Assembly (NCBI RefSeq): GCF_937616625.2
Contig: NC_065573.1
Coordinates: 17,065,001 to 17,129,000 of the forward strand
Direction: 5' to 3'
DNA from: Mercurialis annua
Taxonomy: Eukaryota; Streptophyta; Magnoliopsida; Malpighiales; Euphorbiaceae
DNA length: 64,000 bases
Positions within the stretch are counted from its first letter, which is position 1; every line of letters starts with the position of its first letter. Positions 23,590-36,390 of this stretch are shown one piece after another. Under the pieces are notes generated by a model. That model made no database searches. It was not told the DNA's origin and saw nothing but the letters and a program-made list of their open reading frames with translations. Position numbers and translations under genes: made by a program.

Positions 23590-25327
23590 AAAAATTTAGT
23601 TAAAAGAAGAGTGCAATGCGTAATTTTTTACTCCAATCACAACATTAATAATCCTTCCGCAGATAGCACATTCCAATATTATAAGGCCAAATAACCAAAA
23701 AAGGACCAAACCTTTGAAAACAGTTTCACAAAAGTTTAAATTTTTCAATTTTATTCAATTTGTCCTGAAAAACATGATTTCGCTTCAATTTTGTCTAACT
23801 CTCAATTTTCAATTGATTTTGCATATGTGGTGCTGACGAGGCATTGCCACACGTCGGCCACCTTGGAGAACACAAGTCCAAATAAGTTCTTAATTTTTTG
23901 AAAAAGAATACACAGTCAAATTTTAAATCGTTTCAACTGAATTTTTAAAATTTAATTAAAAAAAATAAATCAATCAAATCCAAATAATTTTATTAAAAAA
24001 TAATTCAATCGTTTTCTAATCGTAGCCCACTACAGATACCATTTTCGGCTGCCTCAATTTTTCCAGCCGCCTCATTTTTTTCTGGCTACCTTTCTTTCCA
24101 CGGGAAGAACAACATTTTATTCTTCCTATTTGGAAAGAATAGATCTATTCTTTCCAAATGGGAAGAACATGTTAAGCATTTTCCATTTGGGAAGAACTTT
24201 AAAATCGGGACTAATCCAATTTTCAGCTAAATTTGAAAATTGGAAAAATCCAGTTCAAGAACCCAGCTGATGACGGGTTCATCGGAGAAGATGGGCCCAG
24301 TTCAACTGAGTTTATTTTTCATTGTATTATTGTTAAAAAAAATTAATTTCTTTTATTAAATTACTAATTGAATTTGATTTTTTTATTTAATTGAATTTTC
24401 AGCTTAATTAGATTTTATTAATTGAGAAAATTAATTTGACAACTTTAATTTTTTAATAAAATTAATTAGTTCGGTTGATTAATCGGAAATTGAAGTATTT
24501 AATTAAATTCTAATTGGTTTAATTTAATTTTGATTTATTTAATTTGATATTTATATTAAAAAGATGGTGAAATGTGCTAAAAACAATTATAAGTATAAAA
24601 TTGGTAAGTTTTTTAAACATTAAGAATTTATTTGCACTTTAACCTAGTAATTGCCATCGTGACACATTGCGTGGCACGCCACATCAGCGCCACATCAATA
24701 AAAGCGTGTATTAATTGAGAGTTGGGAAAAATTGAAACGAAGTTATGCGTTTCAGGACAAATTGGATGAAATTAAAAGGTTTGTACTTTTGTAGAACTTC
24801 CTTCAAAGATTTGGCGTTTTTTGGTTATTTGAGCATAGTATAAACATATATCCTGAAAATTGTCATAGAAAGTGCATTGATGTAGAGATAAGATTAATTG
24901 TCATTTGATCGAACATATTATATGCAGAGGCAGAACTAGAAATATTCTCCACCCGGGAAGTTCACCTTCTCAATTTAAAATGAAAAATTAAAAGAGTTTA
25001 AATTCCCGGTTTTTAATATAAACATCTATAATAATTCAAATTTTAAATATTTTCATTTAACCATGAAAAATAATCAAATTAATATCAGATTAGGGCATAA
25101 ATTTAATCAAAATTTATTAATTCGGTTGATTGTTTTTTAATTGCAAAATAATCTTCCATGGGGTATATATTACCTAAAGAAAGTGAAAAACTGCTAACAC
25201 GATTAGTATAAGATAAATAAAATAAATTTTTTTATTTTTTTATTAAAGAAAAAAGAAAGATTGTTGTTTTACAACAAGTGGAGTTGAACCCTTTGCCCAT
25301 ACAAATGCCAAATAAGTTTTAAGTGAA
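23590..25327. repeat. Duplicated segment, copy 1 (empty-site copy)
   Basis: From AGAAGAGTGCAATGCGTAA (near 23606) to AATAAGTTTTAAGTGA (25312-25327) the sequence is closely matched, in the same order and orientation, by five blocks of 30.9-45.1 kb. Homology includes about 95 bp left and nearly 500 bp right of the Mutator-like element inside. A whole segment was therefore duplicated, not just the transposon. The right side of copy 1 is cut by the copia LTR at 25329. Confidence 0.9.
23685..24834. mobile_element. Non-autonomous Mutator-like element (1150 bp), uninterrupted copy
   Basis: Ends GGCCAAATAACCAAAAA and (rc) GCTCAAATAACCAAAAA start long imperfect inverted repeats of about 170 bp (for example CAATTTGTCCTGAAA on both sides). 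They are flanked by ATATTATAA on the left and ATAGTATAA on the right, a 9-bp target duplication with one change. No transposase frame. The interior is AT-rich with a small GGAAAGAATAG/CTATTCTTTCC hairpin near 24140. Confidence 0.85.
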
Positions 25328-26524
25328 CTGTTAGTAGTATGTGCACTAGGGCCATTTTGTATTTATACTTGTATAAACAAATCCCATTGGCAATGATATA
25401 TATGTTTTATTTGAACTAAGTGCCTCATCAACTAAGTGTTTATTTATTGCATATTGTCCTTATCACATTGTGATAGAATCTATTCTTAAGGTGTTGAGAA
25501 TATGAGTGACAGATTCTATTATACAAGTGATCTAAATAACCGTTCACGATCGATGGGGTCCTACGAATAAGGGCATCGCATTATCCCGGAAAGATCGTCA
25601 CCTCTGTTTATTATCCTGATTAGTAAAGAGTTACTAATTATAGGAAGCAGTGAGTCTCACACTACTAAATGGGGATCAGAATAAACATATGGACACTCAA
25701 AGGGTTTGAGTGAGTCGAACAAGTGACGCTAGATGACTTATACATGGTATTTCATCAAAGTCAATTTAATGTCATCTATTTCATAATTGTACATATGTCC
25801 TTTGACTTGCGGTGACACTATCTTGTATATAGGTGATTAGAGTTTGATACTCCTTATCCCTAGATCTTTCATGAGCTAGGGCCGCGGGATGTGTTGGCTC
25901 TAGTTAGTTGTATATGGAGATAGGGGTTTAACCAAGAGAGGATTTATCACTCCGGATGAACGGAGAAAAGATTCTATGCTATCTTAAATTGTTCTTGATG
26001 GATGACAAAATCTGCGCGGGTGTATATGACTTACTTAGAAAGTTGTTTCTAGAGGAAGCCATATTTATCAAGAATAAGAATTGAGATGAGATCATATGAT
26101 TAAGACAAACAGTGTTTGACTTAATCTTGACACTAGTCGAGATCAGAATCTTAGATGAAGGGAATTTTGAGTGTACGGTAATTATGAACATTGGTTCATA
26201 AAGAATGCATCGAAACATTCATATCTATTTGGGGGTCGTGATATGTTGCTAGACGTCACTCACGATCTACGAGAATTAATAATTAATGGGATTTAATTAT
26301 TTAATATAAGAAAGGCGTTTCTTATGACTCTCGTTGCCATATAGATGTGAACCTAGTTAGTCACACACAATAGGGTGTGCAACCGATTGAGTTTACGAGA
26401 GATCGATTTCATATAGATACTAGCATATCTCAGAAATTAATCTAAGATGAAAAACAAGTATAAATTAGGGACTAATTTGTAAGAGTTATAAATTAGTAGG
26501 CACCTAATTGTATTTTATCCAAGT

Positions 26525-26668
26525 TAATGTGATGATGTCACGATGATGTCATGTGATGATGTCACGATGATGTCATGTGATGATGTCACTATGATGTCAT
26601 GTGATGATGTCACGATGATGTCATATGATGATGTCACGTGATGATGTCATGTGATGATGTCATGTATG
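26525..26668 (+). repeat. Tandem array of ~24-bp GATGATGTCA units in the copia LTR
   Basis: About six units of the form GTGATGATGTCACGATGATG, with single-base variants. Each unit carries one or two TGATGTCA-like words, close to plant bZIP/CRE-type sites, so the array could be a transcription enhancer (inference). Confidence 0.85.
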
Positions 26669-26870
26669 TCTCTGTGTGTGACACCTAGCATCCGACGTGT
26701 CAGAAGGTGGCAACACCTATGCTTGATGTGTGACACCTAGCATGTGATGTGTCAGATGGTGGCAACACCTATGCTTGGTGTGTGACACCTAGCATGTGAG
26801 GTGTCGAATGGTGGCAACACCTTTGCTTGGTGTGTGACACCTAGCATGTGAGGTGTTGCATTCTTAAGAG
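26669..26870 (+). repeat. Tandem array of ~62-bp units in the copia LTR
   Basis: The block GTGTGTGACACCTAGCATG followed by GGTGGCAACACCT and TGCTTG recurs three to four times. Units differ by a few bases and the last is partial. Confidence 0.85.
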
Positions 26871-27262
26871 AGCATATTTGAATGAGTTCAAGTAGTCATC
26901 AATCACATAAAAGCTTGGAGAAAGTTTTTCATACATCCCAGCAAAGACGTAATCGAGGCGAGAGTTTGAGCTTAGGGTTGCTCGGCAAGAGAAACTCTTG
27001 CAGATTACTTCAAGGCGAGGATTCAATCGGACGCATACTCGTGTGGACGAGCTTGAGGTCGCCGTACTATCGGGACTACAAGAATCGTTGGAGAATCGAC
27101 ATAGGTATTCTTCTTGCGGTTTCTAGATGTGTGCTTTAATTACTAGATGATACGACGATCCATTTGTTATTGATATGATCAATTTCTGGATCCGAATTGT
27201 TGGAATTCCAATTTTGAATTGAAATATACGATTCAGACCCTCACGTCCCGCTGCACCAACAG

Positions 27263-27276
27263 TGGTATCAGAGCCA
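27263..27276 (+). other. Primer binding site (initiator tRNA-Met type)
   Basis: TGGTATCAGAGCCA, one base after the LTR end. It matches the 3' end of plant initiator methionine tRNA, the usual primer of copia reverse transcription. Confidence 0.93.
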
Positions 27277-28376
27277 CCGTATCAGCAAGTATTGAAGCTT
27301 TACGATTGAATGCATGTATTAATAATCATGGACTTAGGAATTATTAATTGGCATGAAATTTATAATTCCGAGGGCTTAGGTCTTGTTTGCAAAAACAAGC
27401 AAACGGTATTGTGACATTAATTACATTTGATTAAATTCTGTCTAGGAGATTGGTACTTAAGTGGTCCGCTCGTGACCCTCCAATCTATCCTGGGAATTTT
27501 TCTAATGTGATTATTTAACACAATACGTGACTCGCTTGTGCATTATGTTGTCGTCGACAAAACATGCGGTACAAATAATAGTTTGCTCATTCTTTTGTGG
27601 CTAAAGAATGAGACCTAGGAAGTCCATGATCATACATGTGTGATTGCATGATTCATTTTAGCTTTAATATGTATGAGATGCATGCTAAAATGTGTTGTGG
27701 GCTTAGTGAGACCGGAATAAATTAAACCCCTAAGAAATTTTCCTAAAAGTAAAAAGATTAAGTTTATATTGATTAATAATTAAATTGATTTATCAATGGC
27801 TCTCCATTGGAGCAATAAACTAACACGCTTTGAGTTATCATCTTGTCGGCTATGGATACATAGGGGTGAGATGATATCGTCAAGAGATGTTGTCGAGTTT
27901 ATTGTTAAGCATGCGATGTTGCGGGTGTAGTCGATATAATATACGGCGAGAAAGGCAATTAGGCGTACCCGAGTCGTATATTATTCAAATCGATACATCT
28001 TAGTTGATTCAATGGGTTAAACTTAACTAATGTGGAAACCCAAAAATAGCATTAAGTACTTGAGGGTGAAAGCATTAGGAGCCGGGAATGATTGAACCTC
28101 ATATGAGATATGATGAACAAGTAGTTGTTCACTTATATATCATTTTGATCCCAAGAATAGCATTAAGTACTTGAGGGAAAGATAAATGAGTATAAGAATT
28201 CAATCACCCGCTTGAATCTTTTTCCAACAAAGATTCACGTTTCCTATTTTGGAAGTGTAGGATTCGAAAAAGATAGTGGGAGGCCATTTTGATAAAGACC
28301 AAATCATTATGGTTTAAATATACAAGACAATAATACTAATTAGAGATCTTTGCTTTCTATAGGTTGATAAGATAAG
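27277..28376 (+). other. Untranslated leader of the copia element
   Basis: About 1.1 kb without an open frame between the primer site and gag. A ~35-bp word (AATAGCATTAAGTACTTGAG) occurs twice, near 28046 and 28154. Confidence 0.6.
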
Positions 28377-29024
28377 ATGAAATCGAATCCGTTAAGTAGC
28401 ATTCTCGACAATAATCGCTTAGTGGGTCCTAACTTTGTTGATTGGTTAAGAAATCTCAAAATAGTTCTTGCAAGTGAACACATAGCATATGTTCTTGAGA
28501 CAAATGTTCCGGGACCATTGCCGATTGAGGCACCTCCCGAGGAACATGAGGCATTGCGCAAGTGGAAGTTAGATGACGAACAAGCCAAGTGCTATATGTT
28601 GGCATCTATGAATAACGAGTTGCAAAAGCAACACGAGAAATATCCGGGAGCTCGCGAAATATTGTTTCACTTACAAGAGTTGTATGGTGAATCAAGTCGT
28701 TTTGCTAGATATGAGATATCTAAGCAATTATTTCGGGCAAAGCACTCCGAAGGAAAGGGTGTTGGAGAACATGTGAACATGATGATTCGATGTATCGAAC
28801 GGCTAGAGGGTCTAGACTTCATCATGGACTTCAATCTCCAAACGGATATGATCCTTCAATCCCTTCCGGAATCATATGGTAATTTCATCACGAATTACTA
28901 TATGAATCAGATAGAATGTACACTTGCCGAGTTATCAAACATGTTGATAACTGTTAGCAAAAAGCCAACTCGTAGTACTCGACAAGTCGAGGTCGAACCC
29001 ACAAGGACTAGAGGTTTAAAGTGA
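28377..29024 (+). pseudogene. Copia gag, 3'-truncated
   Basis: The frame opens MKSNPLSSILDNNRLVGPNF and follows the copia gag (UBN2 / gag_2) pattern: LVGPNFVDWLRNLKIVL, KWKLDDEQAKCYMLASM, AREILFHLQELYGE, SRFARYEISKQLF and TDMILQSLPESYGNFITNY. Gag would form the virus-like particle. The frame leaves the gag family at about residue 200 (SKKPTRSTR). The CCHC zinc knuckle, protease, integrase, RT and RNase H that should follow are absent. The sequence instead continues into an unrelated LTR. The element is therefore non-autonomous. Confidence 0.88.
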
Positions 29025-30457
29025 AGGAAATTGATTGTGAAATCCAATTTGGAAAGCAATAGAAAGATTGGTTTTGGGTTTCGATTAAAACGATCAAACA
29101 AACAACTATTAATCAAAATGCTACTTAACTAAACAATCAACTAAACAATCCACTAATTAACACAAGATTTAAATCAATAAGAGTAAAAGCTTAGAGGTTG
29201 CTAATCATGCTCAAGTAATAACTAGGCGGTTCAGGTCAAGGTAATTGGATTCTAGGTCGGGTCAAGCTATTCTACGGAACCAATTCCGCTCTCTCGAGGC
29301 GGAAGTGAACGAGTCGAATCTTGATTAACAATACCGAAGTCTAATCCACTCTCGTGCTCATAGACTTCGATAGAACTAATCAAGTCAACTAATCAAGCAA
29401 ACTTCACAACCGAGATAATCCTAAATCACGCTAGTGCATCTAGGATTAAACCTTGTTCTCCCTTAGGTATAATCTAATTAGTTAGCTCTCGCCCTCCTAA
29501 TTAAATCACAAATTATAGATTAAGAGATCACTTTAATCTAAGCACTAGGTCCAAGGAGCACAACTACCAACTCAATCCAAAACCCTAACCCTAACCTCCT
29601 ATCAAAACAACATGGCAATCATAACAACCCCTAAACAAAGGGTTTAGCCACTAACCATCATCATAATACAATTAATTAAACAATAACAAAGATTAAACAT
29701 AGAGTAAAGATTTAGTACCTTGGAATAATAAATGAACCTTAAAAGCATGAACTAGATAATGAAGCTTCAATGATTAAAATAATACTTGTATTGAATAACT
29801 TTCCCAAAATAGCAAAATCTAGAAATAACTTTAAGAACACAAAGAACTATGATGATTTCTTACTACAATTAGGAAGAACAATAAGAACAATACTAATAAT
29901 TTCAGAGAAAAGTTGTTGCTACAATAATGAAGGTGACAATGATTCTCTATCAAATCACACTTAACCTAAAAAGGAGATAAAATGTTTTATATAGTGTTTA
30001 CAAATGAGGAAATAGGAGACAACCCATAAAAGTGTGCTTGGCCAAATGAGGAAAACATGTGCAAGTGTTGATAAAAAGCTGAGATTCCTCCTTTCTTCAT
30101 GTCTCGAATCGAGACATTCAACTTAAGGAGTTGTCTCGATTCGAGACATTCCCTTAAAAACCTACTGCCACCTCTTCTAGTTCATCTCGAATCGAGATGG
30201 GCTTTTAAGTTGGGTGTCTCGAATCGAGACACCCTCTGAGATGGGGAAGAAGTCTTCGCTTGCTTCCGACTTTCGCACTCGACTTCCGCTTTTAACGATT
30301 CTTCACTCTTTTGGCCTCAAAACACTCCGCAACGCTCTTGATTCCCTGAAACATACACACACGCTATAAGGTATACATTTTTATAGAAAAGCGAGGTGAA
30401 AACATACAAAAGCATACGAAATAGCACTCTAATTATAGGAGTATTTCACTCCTATCA
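28985..30457 (-). mobile_element. LTR of a Ty3/gypsy-like element, reverse orientation
   Basis: On the minus strand TGATAGGAGTGAAATACTCC starts an LTR-like stretch directly after a purine-rich tract (AGTTTAGTGTGAGGAGGTT). That tract follows CTTGAGGACAAGCAAGAG, wording typical of the end of pol and the polypurine tract in several plant gypsy elements. The LTR would run down to about 28985, where it cuts the copia gag. No complete pol remains. The far border is approximate. Confidence 0.55.
30100..30240. repeat. Four palindromes built on TCTCGA-N-TCGAGA
   Basis: TGTCTCGAATCGAGACA (near 30102), TGTCTCGATTCGAGACA (near 30133), CATCTCGAATCGAGATG (near 30183) and GGTGTCTCGAATCGAGACACC (near 30218). 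The arms are 8 to 11 bp around a single central base. They lie in the LTR fragment. Confidence 0.9.
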
Positions 30458-30900
30458 AACCTCCTCACACTAAACTCTTGCTTGTCCTCAAGTAAGAACA
30501 AGACTCACTTAACTACTAGGAATCAAGAACTTAGCAAAAACCGACTACTTGTCAACAAATATACTCCCAACCGATGAAGATGCAAATGCAATCGTCTAGT
30601 GTCAACAACTCATGTTCCATGCAAACAAATGAAGAATGCAATAGAGAAGACATATGAAGATGGCACTCACGACAAGTCAACAATTTAAACAAATCTTTTC
30701 AACGGCAATCACGAGAGTACTATCACTTAAGGGACATGCGAGCATTTGGTCAATCTTAGAATATGAACACAATGGCAATTACTCATAAGCATTAAACATT
30801 AGCAAATATTTCTCACAAGATTTCGCTTTCACACTCAAGTGTTTAAGGTAAAGAAATGAAGCACACAAAACACGGAATTCCCATAGGTTCGCTTTCACAC
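30458..30900 (-). mobile_element. Internal 3' remnant and polypurine tract of the reversed gypsy-like element
   Basis: Contains the minus-strand tract AGTGTGAGGAGGTT (30475-30458) and about 430 bp of non-coding sequence upstream of it. It ends where segment copy 2 begins. No recognisable protein domain is left. Confidence 0.45.
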
Positions 30901-31010
30901 CAATTTTTTAATAAAAGAAGAGTGCAATGCGTAACTTTTTCCTCCAATCACAACATTGATAATCCTTCCGCAGATAGCACATTTCAATATTATAAGGCCA
31001 AATAACCAAA

Positions 31011-31517
31011 AGGTCTAATCACTCAAAAATCCCTCACCTTTAAACCTTTTTTCAATTCCACCCCGAGATTGAAAATTTGTCAATTTTACCCACTTTTAAA
31101 TTTTTCATTTTCAATTGTACCCCAATATTTTAATTTTTGTTAATTTTTTTACTTAAATGATGAAATCATTCAATTAATTAAGTCTAAACATGAAATTAAA
31201 TTCTTTTTAATTCAAAAAAGTACAAGTATGTCCTTTATTTTTAAAAACTAACTAAAACCCATAATCAAATTAACACTAATTTAAATTCTTAATTAATTTA
31301 ACTAAATTTAAATAAATTTTAAAAATATACAATTAATATATGCGAGACATGGAGAATGTTTTAAACAAATTTCCAAACGCAAAAGACGTTAATTTAATTT
31401 TTCAGGGTACAATTGAAACACAAAAATGCAGAATAGGGTAAAATTGACAAATTTTCAACGTCGGGGTATGATTGAAAAGGGGCTGAAAGGTCGGGTTTTT
31501 TTTAAGACATTAGGCCT
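31011..31517. mobile_element. MITE with AGG(T/C)CTAAT ends, 507 bp
   Basis: Absent from copy 1. Starts AGGTCTAAT and ends ATTAGGCCT. AACCAAA flanks it on both sides (31004-31010 and 31518-31524), which is one copy in the empty site. Inner arms pair (TTTTCAATTCCACCCCGA with TCGGGGTATGATTGAAAA). No reading frame. Same family as 47405-47628. Confidence 0.85.
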
Positions 31518-31854
31518 AACCAAAAAAAGACCAAACCTTTAAAAACAGTTTCACAAAAATTTAAATCTTTCAATTTTATTCAATTTGTCCTGAAAAACAT
31601 AATTTGGTTTCAATTTTGTCCAACTCTCAATTTTCAATTGATTTTGCATATGTGGTGCTGACGAGGCATTGCCACACGTCGGCCACCTTGGAGAACACAA
31701 GTCCAAATAAGTTCTTAATTGTTTGAAAAAGAATACGCCGTCAAATTTTAAATCGTTTCAACTGAACTTTTAAAATTTAATTAAAAAAATAAATCAATCA
31801 AATCCAAATAATTTTATTAAAAAATAATTCAATCGTTTTCTAATCGTAGTCCAC

Positions 31855-32986
31855 CACTACTAGAAAACAGTCGATTTGCGACGGATTTTAGCGACGGATT
31901 TGAAATCCGTCGCTAAAATCAAAATTTGCGACGGATTTAGCGACGGATTCAAAATCCGTCGCTAAATCTTAAAGAAAATTGGCGGGATGAATCCCGCCAA
32001 TTTGTTTTTCACTTTTAGCGACAGATTTTGTAATCCGTCGCTAAAAGTAATACATTTAGCGACGGAATACCATATCCGTCGCTAAATGCTAACTTTTAGC
32101 GACGGATTACTAAATCCGTCGCTAAAAGTATTATTTTTATTAAAAAAATTATAATTAAAAAATATATTTATTAAAAAATATATTTATTAATAATATAATT
32201 AAAATATATATTTACTAAAACAAATATTTATTAATAAAAACAATATTAATTATAAAACAATTTATTAAAAAATTATTTATTGTAATTATTTATTAATAAA
32301 ATAATTATTTATTATAATTATTTATTTAAAAATAATTAATTATTTATTATAATTATTTATTAATAAAATAATTATTTATAACAAAATTATTATATTAGAA
32401 TGTGGGAGTAAAGTGTAATATTAATAACTTGTTGTTTTTATTTAAAATAATTATTAAAAAATAATTTATTTTATTTAAAAATAATTAGTATGAAAAAATA
32501 ATTATTTTATATAATGTGGGAGTAAATTGCGGGAGTATCTTTTTGTTATATTTAAATATAATATACATAGATATAAAACAAGAATCTGAGCTGGATAAGT
32601 TGGAGTCACGCGCGGGGGAACTACAAAGTTAAAGAGGAGTGGATGAGAGTAATGTGAAGGATGGGTGACCTACTGGGAAGTTGGAAAATTTGCGATATTT
32701 GCGGGTCAGTACGGGTGTGTGTTGTATAGCCAGTGGGTGTGTGACGGTGGTTGACCGTTTAAATAATATTTCATTTTACGATTTTAATTAAAAAATAATT
32801 TTTTTTTATTTTTAAAAATTTGCGACGGATTTAAATCCGTCGCAAAATCCGTCGCAAATTTTTTTAAATCCGTCGCAAAAAAAAAGTATTCGGTCGCTGC
32901 AAAATTGGCGACCAGATATTTAGCGACGGAATTTAGCCATTTAGCGACGGAAAAATGCGTCGCTAAATGGCTGTTTTTTAGCAGTG
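31855..32986. mobile_element. Non-autonomous CACTA element, 1132 bp
   Basis: Absent from copy 1. Starts CACTACTAGAAAA and ends GCAGTG, with 3-bp duplication CAC. The subterminal zones (31870-32130 and 32815-32975) carry many GCGACGGATTT / AAATCCGTCGC words as direct and inverted repeats, the kind of sites bound by CACTA transposases. The interior is AT-rich and non-coding. It shares its ends and subterminal words with the 8.3-kb element at 35979. Confidence 0.9.
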
Positions 32987-33211
32987 CACTACAGATACCA
33001 TTTTCGGCTGCCTCAATTTTTTCAGCCGCCTCATTTTTTTTTCCGGCTACCTTTCTTTCCATGGGAAGAACTGGGAAGAACAACATTTTATTATTCCTAT
33101 TTGGAAAGAATAGATCTGTTCTTTCCATATGGGAAGAACATGTTAAGCATTTTCCATTTGGGAAGAACTTTAAAATCGGGACTAATCCAGTTTTCAGCTA
33201 AATTTAAGAAT

Positions 33212-35603
33212 GAAAAAAGTTGGAATTTACCTAAAATAAAGAAATAATAGGACTTTATACCTCAACACGGAAAAGATGGCAAAAATACATCACTGTTTTG
33301 ACTTTTTTGTGATTTTACTCTTTAGTTTTGAATATTTATTATTTTACTCTGACACACACACATGACACATGCTCTCTTTCTCTCTCTCTTTTTTTTTCTC
33401 TCTCTCTCTCTCTCTTTTTACGTGCGTACAGGTCTTCCACAATATCTGCATAACCATTTTTCATTCACTTCTCTTTTATTCATTCACTTTACATTCAATT
33501 TTTTTTTTCATTCAATTTTCTTTAGGTCTTCCATAATTATGCAGAACTATTTTTCATTCAACTTATTTTTGTTCATTCAATTCTTTTTTGTTCATTCAAT
33601 TTTTTTTTGTTCTTTTAAATTAACTGGAGATTATAAATTTCATTTCCATTTTTTATGAATATTAAATTTTAAAGCAAACTTATCAGAAAATTAAATGAGT
33701 GTCAAAAATCTATTTTATTTCTATTTTCCATCTTATTATCATGTTATTACGAGTATCATTTATAGCAGATTATTATATGATAATGTAATCATATTGCTAG
33801 ATAATATAAGATACAAGTACAGTATCACATTATCATATGATTATCACTGTATCACCTTATCATATGATTATCACAGTTTCACCTAAAATGCAATTATCAA
33901 TGTATCATATTGCATTTTAATTTTATTATCATGCCATTATCAGTATCGTATGTAGCAGATTATTATCATCTCATTATCATAATTTTTTTATAATTTTTTA
34001 CATGCAAGTATCATATTATCATACTATTATCATTTTATTATCAATAAGAACCTTATCATAATTCACATTATCATCTCGTTATCATTATTTTTATGTAATT
34101 TTTTCCCATAGATGTATCATATTATCATACTATTATCATAATTTTATTATTTAATTATCATCTGGTTATCACTGATATTATGATTTTTTTGTGATTATAT
34201 TTTCACGTACGTTATCATCCAATTATCATAACCTTATCATACTTCATTATCATCTAATTATCATAATTTTTATGTAATTTTTCTATATAGGTATCATATT
34301 ATCATAACTTTATTATTTAATTATCATCTGGTTATCACTGATATCATGACTTGATTTTGTAATTATATTTTCACGTACGTTATCATCCAATTATCATAAT
34401 CTTATCATACTTCATTATTGTCTAGTATCATATTATCATATGATTATCACAGTATTACATTATCACATGATTATTAGAATTTCACCTTATCATATAATTA
34501 TCAATTTATCATATTGCATTGTCATCTTATTATCATGCCATTATTAGTATCATATATAGCAGATTGCTATCATAATTTTTCTATAATTTTTTTTCAAGCA
34601 AGTATCACATTATCATACTATTATTATTTTATTATCAATAAGAATCTTATCATACTATTATCTTCACATTATCATCTCGTTATCATAATGTTTATGTATT
34701 TTTTTTTATATATATATCATATTATCATACTATTATCATAACTACATTATTTAATTATCATATGATTATCTCTGATATCATGAATTTTGTTGTAATTATA
34801 TTTTCACGTAGGTTATCATCCAATTATCATAACCTTATCATACTTCATTATCATCTATTTATCATACTGTTGTGTTATATAATAATGTTATGATAACAAC
34901 GTGATAATCATATGATAATCAGACGTTTTTTTTTATAAAAAAATTATTTCTCTTCAGTTTTATGATAATGATATGATAATGCAGTGATAATTATATGATA
35001 ATCAGATGCTGTTTTTTTTTGTAAAAATCGTTTTTTTATGCAGAAACTCATTATTTTCATCATAACATTGTTTCTTATGCAGATTTTTAGATTTAAAGTT
35101 GAAAAAATTCAAGATTAATTTATTTAGATCTGAAAATTAAAATAAATCGTATTTATCACCACGAATTAAGAAAAGAATCGCTAAAATTAAATATGAAAGG
35201 ACGACAAAACGATGGCGGGGCGACAGAGAAACAACGAAAAAAAAAGAATAAAAATAGATAAGAAAAGAAAAAATAAATAAAAGAAGAAAAAAATGGTGAA
35301 GAAAAATGAACCAGAGAAGAAGAAGAAAGAGAGAAGAAGAAGAAAGAGAAAAAAAAGAGAAAAGGAGAGAAGAAAGAGAGAAGGAGAGAGAAAAAAAGAA
35401 GAAAAATGACAGGTGTTGTTTAGAGTAAAATAAATATGATTAGCGTAAAATAATAATAAGGAGTAGGTATAATTATAATATAAACATATCCTAGAGTAAA
35501 AAAATAAATATATTAAAAGGGTGGGGTATTTTCTTTATCTTTTCCTTATTGAGGTAGGAAATCATATTATTTTCAAAAAGAGAGTATTTTTCCTAATTTT
35601 CTC
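33212..35603. mobile_element. Non-autonomous Mutator-like element, 2392 bp
   Basis: Absent from copy 1. The 9-bp flanks TTTAAGAAT (33203-33211) and TTTAAAAAT (35604-35612) differ by one base. Inverted ends extend about 85 bp, for example TACCTCAACACGGAAAAGAT on the left against TACCTCAATAAGGAAAAGAT (rc) on the right. The interior is a long TTATCA-type motif array and a purine-rich tract. No transposase. Confidence 0.88.
33700..34990. repeat. Array of TTATCA / ATTATCAT motifs inside the Mutator-like element
   Basis: More than 100 irregularly spaced copies of TTATCA, mostly on the plus strand and switching to TGATAA after about 34880. Longer phrases such as TATCATATTATCATACTATT recur several times. 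The apparent frames (Tyr/His/Ile-rich) are by-products of the repeat. Confidence 0.85.
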
Positions 35604-35989
35604 TTTAAAAATTGGAAAAATCCAGTTCAAGAACCCAGCTGATGACGGGTTCATCGGAGAAGATGGGCCCAATTCAACTGAGTTTATTTTTTATTGTATT
35701 ATTGTTAAAGAAATTAATTTCTTTTATTAAATTACTAATTGAATTTGATTTTTTTATTTAATTGAATTTTCAGCTTAATTAGATTTTATTAATTGAGAAA
35801 ATTAATTTGACAACTTTAATTTTTTAATAAAATTAATTAGTTCGGTTGATTAATCGGAAATTGAAGTATTTAATTAAATTTTAATTGGTTTTATTTAATT
35901 TTGATTTATTTAATTTGATATTTATATATGGTGAAATGTGCTAAAAACAATTATAAGTATAAAATTGGTAAGTTTTTTCACTACTAGAA

Positions 35990-36390
35990 AAATCTGTTTT
36001 TGCGACGGATATTTGCGACGGACGCAAATTCCGTCGCAAATTACCCCATATGGCGACGGATTTGGCGACAGAATACTATTCCGTCGCCAAAACCCCCATT
36101 TTTTGAGGCGGGATAGCTCCCGCCAGTTTTGCGACGGGCAGTCCGTCGCAAATCCGTCACTAAATTGGCGGGAATAAGGAGGGAAATGGAGGGAAATAAG
36201 GGCGCCTAATTTTTTGCGACGGATTAAAACCATCCGTCGCAAATTGTCTTCTGCACAACAACGCTGCGTTTTGGCTAACAAAATTTGCGACGGAAGTTAC
36301 CGTCCGTCGCAAATATTGTTAGACGAAACGCTGCGTTTCATTTAACACAATATTTGCGACGGAAATCGTAGTCCGTCGCAAAAATTGTGT
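35990..36390. repeat. Left subterminal repeats of the CACTA element
   Basis: About a dozen GCGACGGA / TCCGTCGC words in direct and inverted order, several as palindromes around a short spacer (TTTGCGACGG..CCGTCGCAAA). Probable transposase binding sites by analogy with Spm. Confidence 0.85.

Larger units (their letters stand above)
25329..27261 (+). mobile_element. 5' LTR of a Ty1/copia element (about 1.93 kb)
   Basis: It starts TGTTAG and ends CCAACA, and is followed after one base by a tRNA-Met primer binding site at 27263. The left border coincides with the point where homology to segment copy 2 stops. U3 holds two tandem arrays (26525-26870). The matching 3' LTR is not in the window, since the element is truncated after part of gag. 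Confidence 0.82.

Noticed and set aside
26525..26870. CRISPR-like array
   Set aside because: Units are contiguous tandem repeats without unique spacers and lie in a plant LTR.
28340..28588. Minus-strand frame over the copia gag
   Set aside because: Shadow of gag; the plus-strand frame has the family motifs.
33362..34741. Several hydrophobic frames rich in Phe, Tyr, His and Ile
   Set aside because: They are translations of the TTATCA array and of pyrimidine tracts inside a Mutator-like element. No domain is present.
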